Program-made: the position numbers and the translations under genes
In this document: positions 62,383 to 64,000 of the stretch, in pieces
Layout: each line of letters starts with the position of its first letter
Numbering within the stretch: the stretch's first letter is position 1
DNA from: a bacterium
Lineage (GTDB): Bacteria > Cyanobacteriota > Vampirovibrionia > Obscuribacterales > Obscuribacteraceae
Assembly: GCA_016124935.1 (NCBI GenBank)
Contig: WGMS01000012.1
Location: 124,001 to 188,000, forward strand
Reading direction: 5' to 3'
Length of the DNA: 64,000 bases
Notes under the pieces: model-generated
Database searches by the model: none
The model's input: only the letters and a program-made list of their open reading frames with translations
What the model was told of the DNA's origin: nothing

Positions 62383-63447
62383 TCATTCGATCCGTTCGGC
62401 GACTCTAAGTTTAGCACTCCGCGCCCGGGGGTTGCTCTCGACCTCCTCCTCGGAGGGGATTATAGGCTTGCGAGTGACGATTCGTAATTCGGCTTCCTTA
62501 CTGCATTTGCAGACCGGATACCATGAAGGACATATACAGTTAACCGACCTCTCTTTTAGAAATTGCTTAACGATTCTGTCCTCTAGTGAATGAAAGGTTA
62601 TAACCGCAAGCCTGGCGCCCGGTTCCATCATTCGAACCGCCTGATCTAAAAAAAATTCCAGGCTGGTCAATTCTTCGTTGACCGCGATGCGAATCGCTTG
62701 AAAGGTGCGGGTTGCAGGGTGTTTTTCCCTCCTCTTTCCGGCACCGTATTTGTTGGCACGACTGGTGCCCCGATTCTGAAATCTACTCAATGTTTTTGAC
62801 ACCAGATCGGCCAGCTCGAGGGTCGATTTTATAGGCCTGTTGACCACTATCGCATGGGCGATGCGTCTGCTATGTCTCTCCTCTCCATATTTAAAAATAA
62901 TATCCGACAGCTCAGTCTCTTCATATGTGTTTATCAGTTGTTCGGCAGTCAGGGTCTGGCTTGAATCCATGCGCATGTCAAGCGGCGCGTCCTGCAAAAA
63001 GCTGAAACCTCTTTCGGCATTGTCGAGCTGCATGGAAGATACGCCAAGATCGGCGAGAATGCCACCGTTCACAGTGCCGGTGCCGATACCAATGCTATTC
63101 AGCGCTTCGTCGAGCCGGGCGTTATTGGAATGAATCAGATTGGTCGGGTCGGGCACCAGATTCTGCAGCGCTTCGATACAACGCAAGTCGCGGTCCAGAC
63201 CGATGACCCTGCCCGAACCTCCGGCGAGCTTTTTTTCAATCGCTAGATAATGACCGCCGGCACCGAGAGTGGCGTCGACATAAGTTTTGTTCGGATCTAT
63301 GACCAGGGCGTCCAGGCATTCTTCCAGCAGGACGGGAATGTGGGCGCCCCTAAAAGAAAAATCCGAAATCGAATGGGATTCGGATTCTTCTGTGATTTTG
63401 CTGTTTCTCGATTTTTCTGCCTTAGCGGGCTTTTTTCTGGATTTCAC
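62383..63447 (-). CDS. rsmH: 16S rRNA (cytosine-1402-N4)-methyltransferase
   Basis: 354 residues from GTG 63447; the frame opens at 63525 but that part overlaps the upstream gene by about 100 bases. Start uncertain. Methylates C1402 of 16S rRNA. Conserved parts: HIPVLLEECLDAL, VDATLGAGGHYLAI, NGGILADLGVSSMQLD, GERHSRRIAHAIV, ITFHSLEDRIVKQFL, RKPIIPSEEEVESNPRARSA. The Lys/Ser-rich N-terminal extension of about 35 residues is unusual. First of the division block; mraZ is not seen. Confidence 0.94.
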   Translation of the reverse strand: MKSRKKPAKAEKSRNSKITEESESHSISDFSFRGAHIPVLLEECLDALVIDPNKTYVDATLGAGGHYLAIEKKLAGGSGRVIGLDRDLRCIEALQNLVPDPTNLIHSNNARLDEALNSIGIGTGTVNGGILADLGVSSMQLDNAERGFSFLQDAPLDMRMDSSQTLTAEQLINTYEETELSDIIFKYGEERHSRRIAHAIVVNRPIKSTLELADLVSKTLSRFQNRGTSRANKYGAGKRREKHPATRTFQAIRIAVNEELTSLEFFLDQAVRMMEPGARLAVITFHSLEDRIVKQFLKERSVNCICPSWYPVCKCSKEAELRIVTRKPIIPSEEEVESNPRARSAKLRVAERIE

Positions 63448-63922
63448 TGTTTGCTGCTTGACTGTTCGAGCCGATATCGAAGTCCCAACAGAGTAAGCGT
63501 AACACCACGGCCATGACCAGGCCAACGACGGCGGTCATTAATAGAGGAGAGACCCATTCCGGTCTTTGAGCCCAGACGTTAGAGGTCATCAGAAGATTGA
63601 CCGCGAGCATGGGAGTTATAAACATCATTACGATAGAAAGAAGTTGAAATGCCGAGGCGGTGGTGCCGGCCCAGTTCCAGCGCAGCCCGTCCCACCAGTA
63701 TGTGGAGGCAATCTTCCAGCCCATGCGGTTGGCCGGATAGAGTTTGCGTCCGTTGTTGAGGGGCACGAAGCTGCGAGTACAGCCGCTGCATTGGAAGGTC
63801 TCGGTATGGCCGAATGGTTCGAGCACACCACAGTTGCAGCGGGGGCAGGGGTAGCTCTGGTTGAGCGCTATCACCTGTTGCCTTTGGGTCTTGTGCTGAT
63901 AAGAGGAATTGGAATTGAACAT
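63422..63922 (-). CDS. Zinc-ribbon membrane protein
   Basis: 166 residues from ATG 63922; a GTG at 63958 is in frame upstream. An N-terminal zinc ribbon (CPRCNCGVLEPFGHTETFQC then CTRS) is followed by a Trp-rich stretch (STYWWDGLRWNWAG) and two membrane helices. It ends by overlapping the rsmH frame, so the two are co-transcribed. No family recognised. Confidence 0.7.
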   Translation of the reverse strand: MFNSNSSYQHKTQRQQVIALNQSYPCPRCNCGVLEPFGHTETFQCSGCTRSFVPLNNGRKLYPANRMGWKIASTYWWDGLRWNWAGTTASAFQLLSIVMMFITPMLAVNLLMTSNVWAQRPEWVSPLLMTAVVGLVMAVVLRLLCWDFDIGSNSQAANSEIQKKAR

Positions 63923-64000
63923 AGTTATTGTCTCTAGCCTGTAGCTACTGCGCCTCACGCCGTTGTCTCAACGCCAATAGAATTCCGTGCTGAATCAACT

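Noticed and set aside
1..64000. CRISPR arrays, insertion sequences, rRNA or tRNA genes
   Set aside because: No spaced direct repeats of 25-40 bases, no transposase ORF and no rRNA or tRNA signature was seen. The only tandem array is the coding hexanucleotide repeat.

Overview
The window reads as a chromosomal segment of a diderm, peptidoglycan-building bacterium. It encodes a TolC-family outer membrane factor, an UshA-type periplasmic nucleotidase, MurJ, a class B penicillin-binding protein and many signal peptides. Gene style (arrays of MshEN-like repeats, a pentapeptide-repeat kinase relic, an HU protein with a histone H1-like tail, DUF6671, low-complexity secreted proteins) suggests a non-photosynthetic relative of Cyanobacteria (Melainabacteria/Vampirovibrionia, perhaps Obscuribacterales). 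That placement is inference from gene repertoire, not proof.

Layout. 0.1-6.8 kb: a signalling cluster on the minus strand. It holds several proteins built from a repeated MshEN-like unit (one gene broken by an in-frame TAA), a NarL-type response regulator and histidine kinase with the same repeats, and a kinase C-lobe relic fused to pentapeptide repeats. 7-9.8 kb: dodecin, upp, dxr and a GGDEF protein with a degenerate active site. 9.9-11.1 kb: an unknown protein. 11.4-25 kb: an accessory island with the DabA/DabB inorganic carbon transporter, three ArsR-family regulators, a tripartite exporter operon (ABC, HlyD-like, TolC-like), a DUF6671 protein and NhaA. A shared TTCA-N6-TGAA element lies upstream of four of its minus-strand genes. 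25-33.7 kb: a membrane/spermidine-synthase-like fusion, a diheme cytochrome c, an ammonia-lyase with an altered MIO site, thrS, and mnmE. 33.9-41.6 kb: HU, then the minus-strand rimP-nusA-rnpM-infB-rbfA-truB-CPBP operon with an attenuator-like hairpin before rimP. 41.7-54.8 kb: ybeY, dgkA, a duplicated-module protein, a FecCD/ABC uptake pair, a cysteine desulfurase, an aldehyde dehydrogenase, TPR proteins, and a small XRE-sce7726 accessory pair with two matching inverted repeats. 54.3-63.9 kb: a hexanucleotide-repeat secreted protein, a 5'-nucleotidase whose start overlaps a divergent secreted protein, then the rsmH-ftsL-ftsI-murJ division block.

The best candidates for undescribed biology are the ArsR island with its shared operator, the MshEN-like repeat signalling cluster, and the XRE-sce7726 pair with paired operators.
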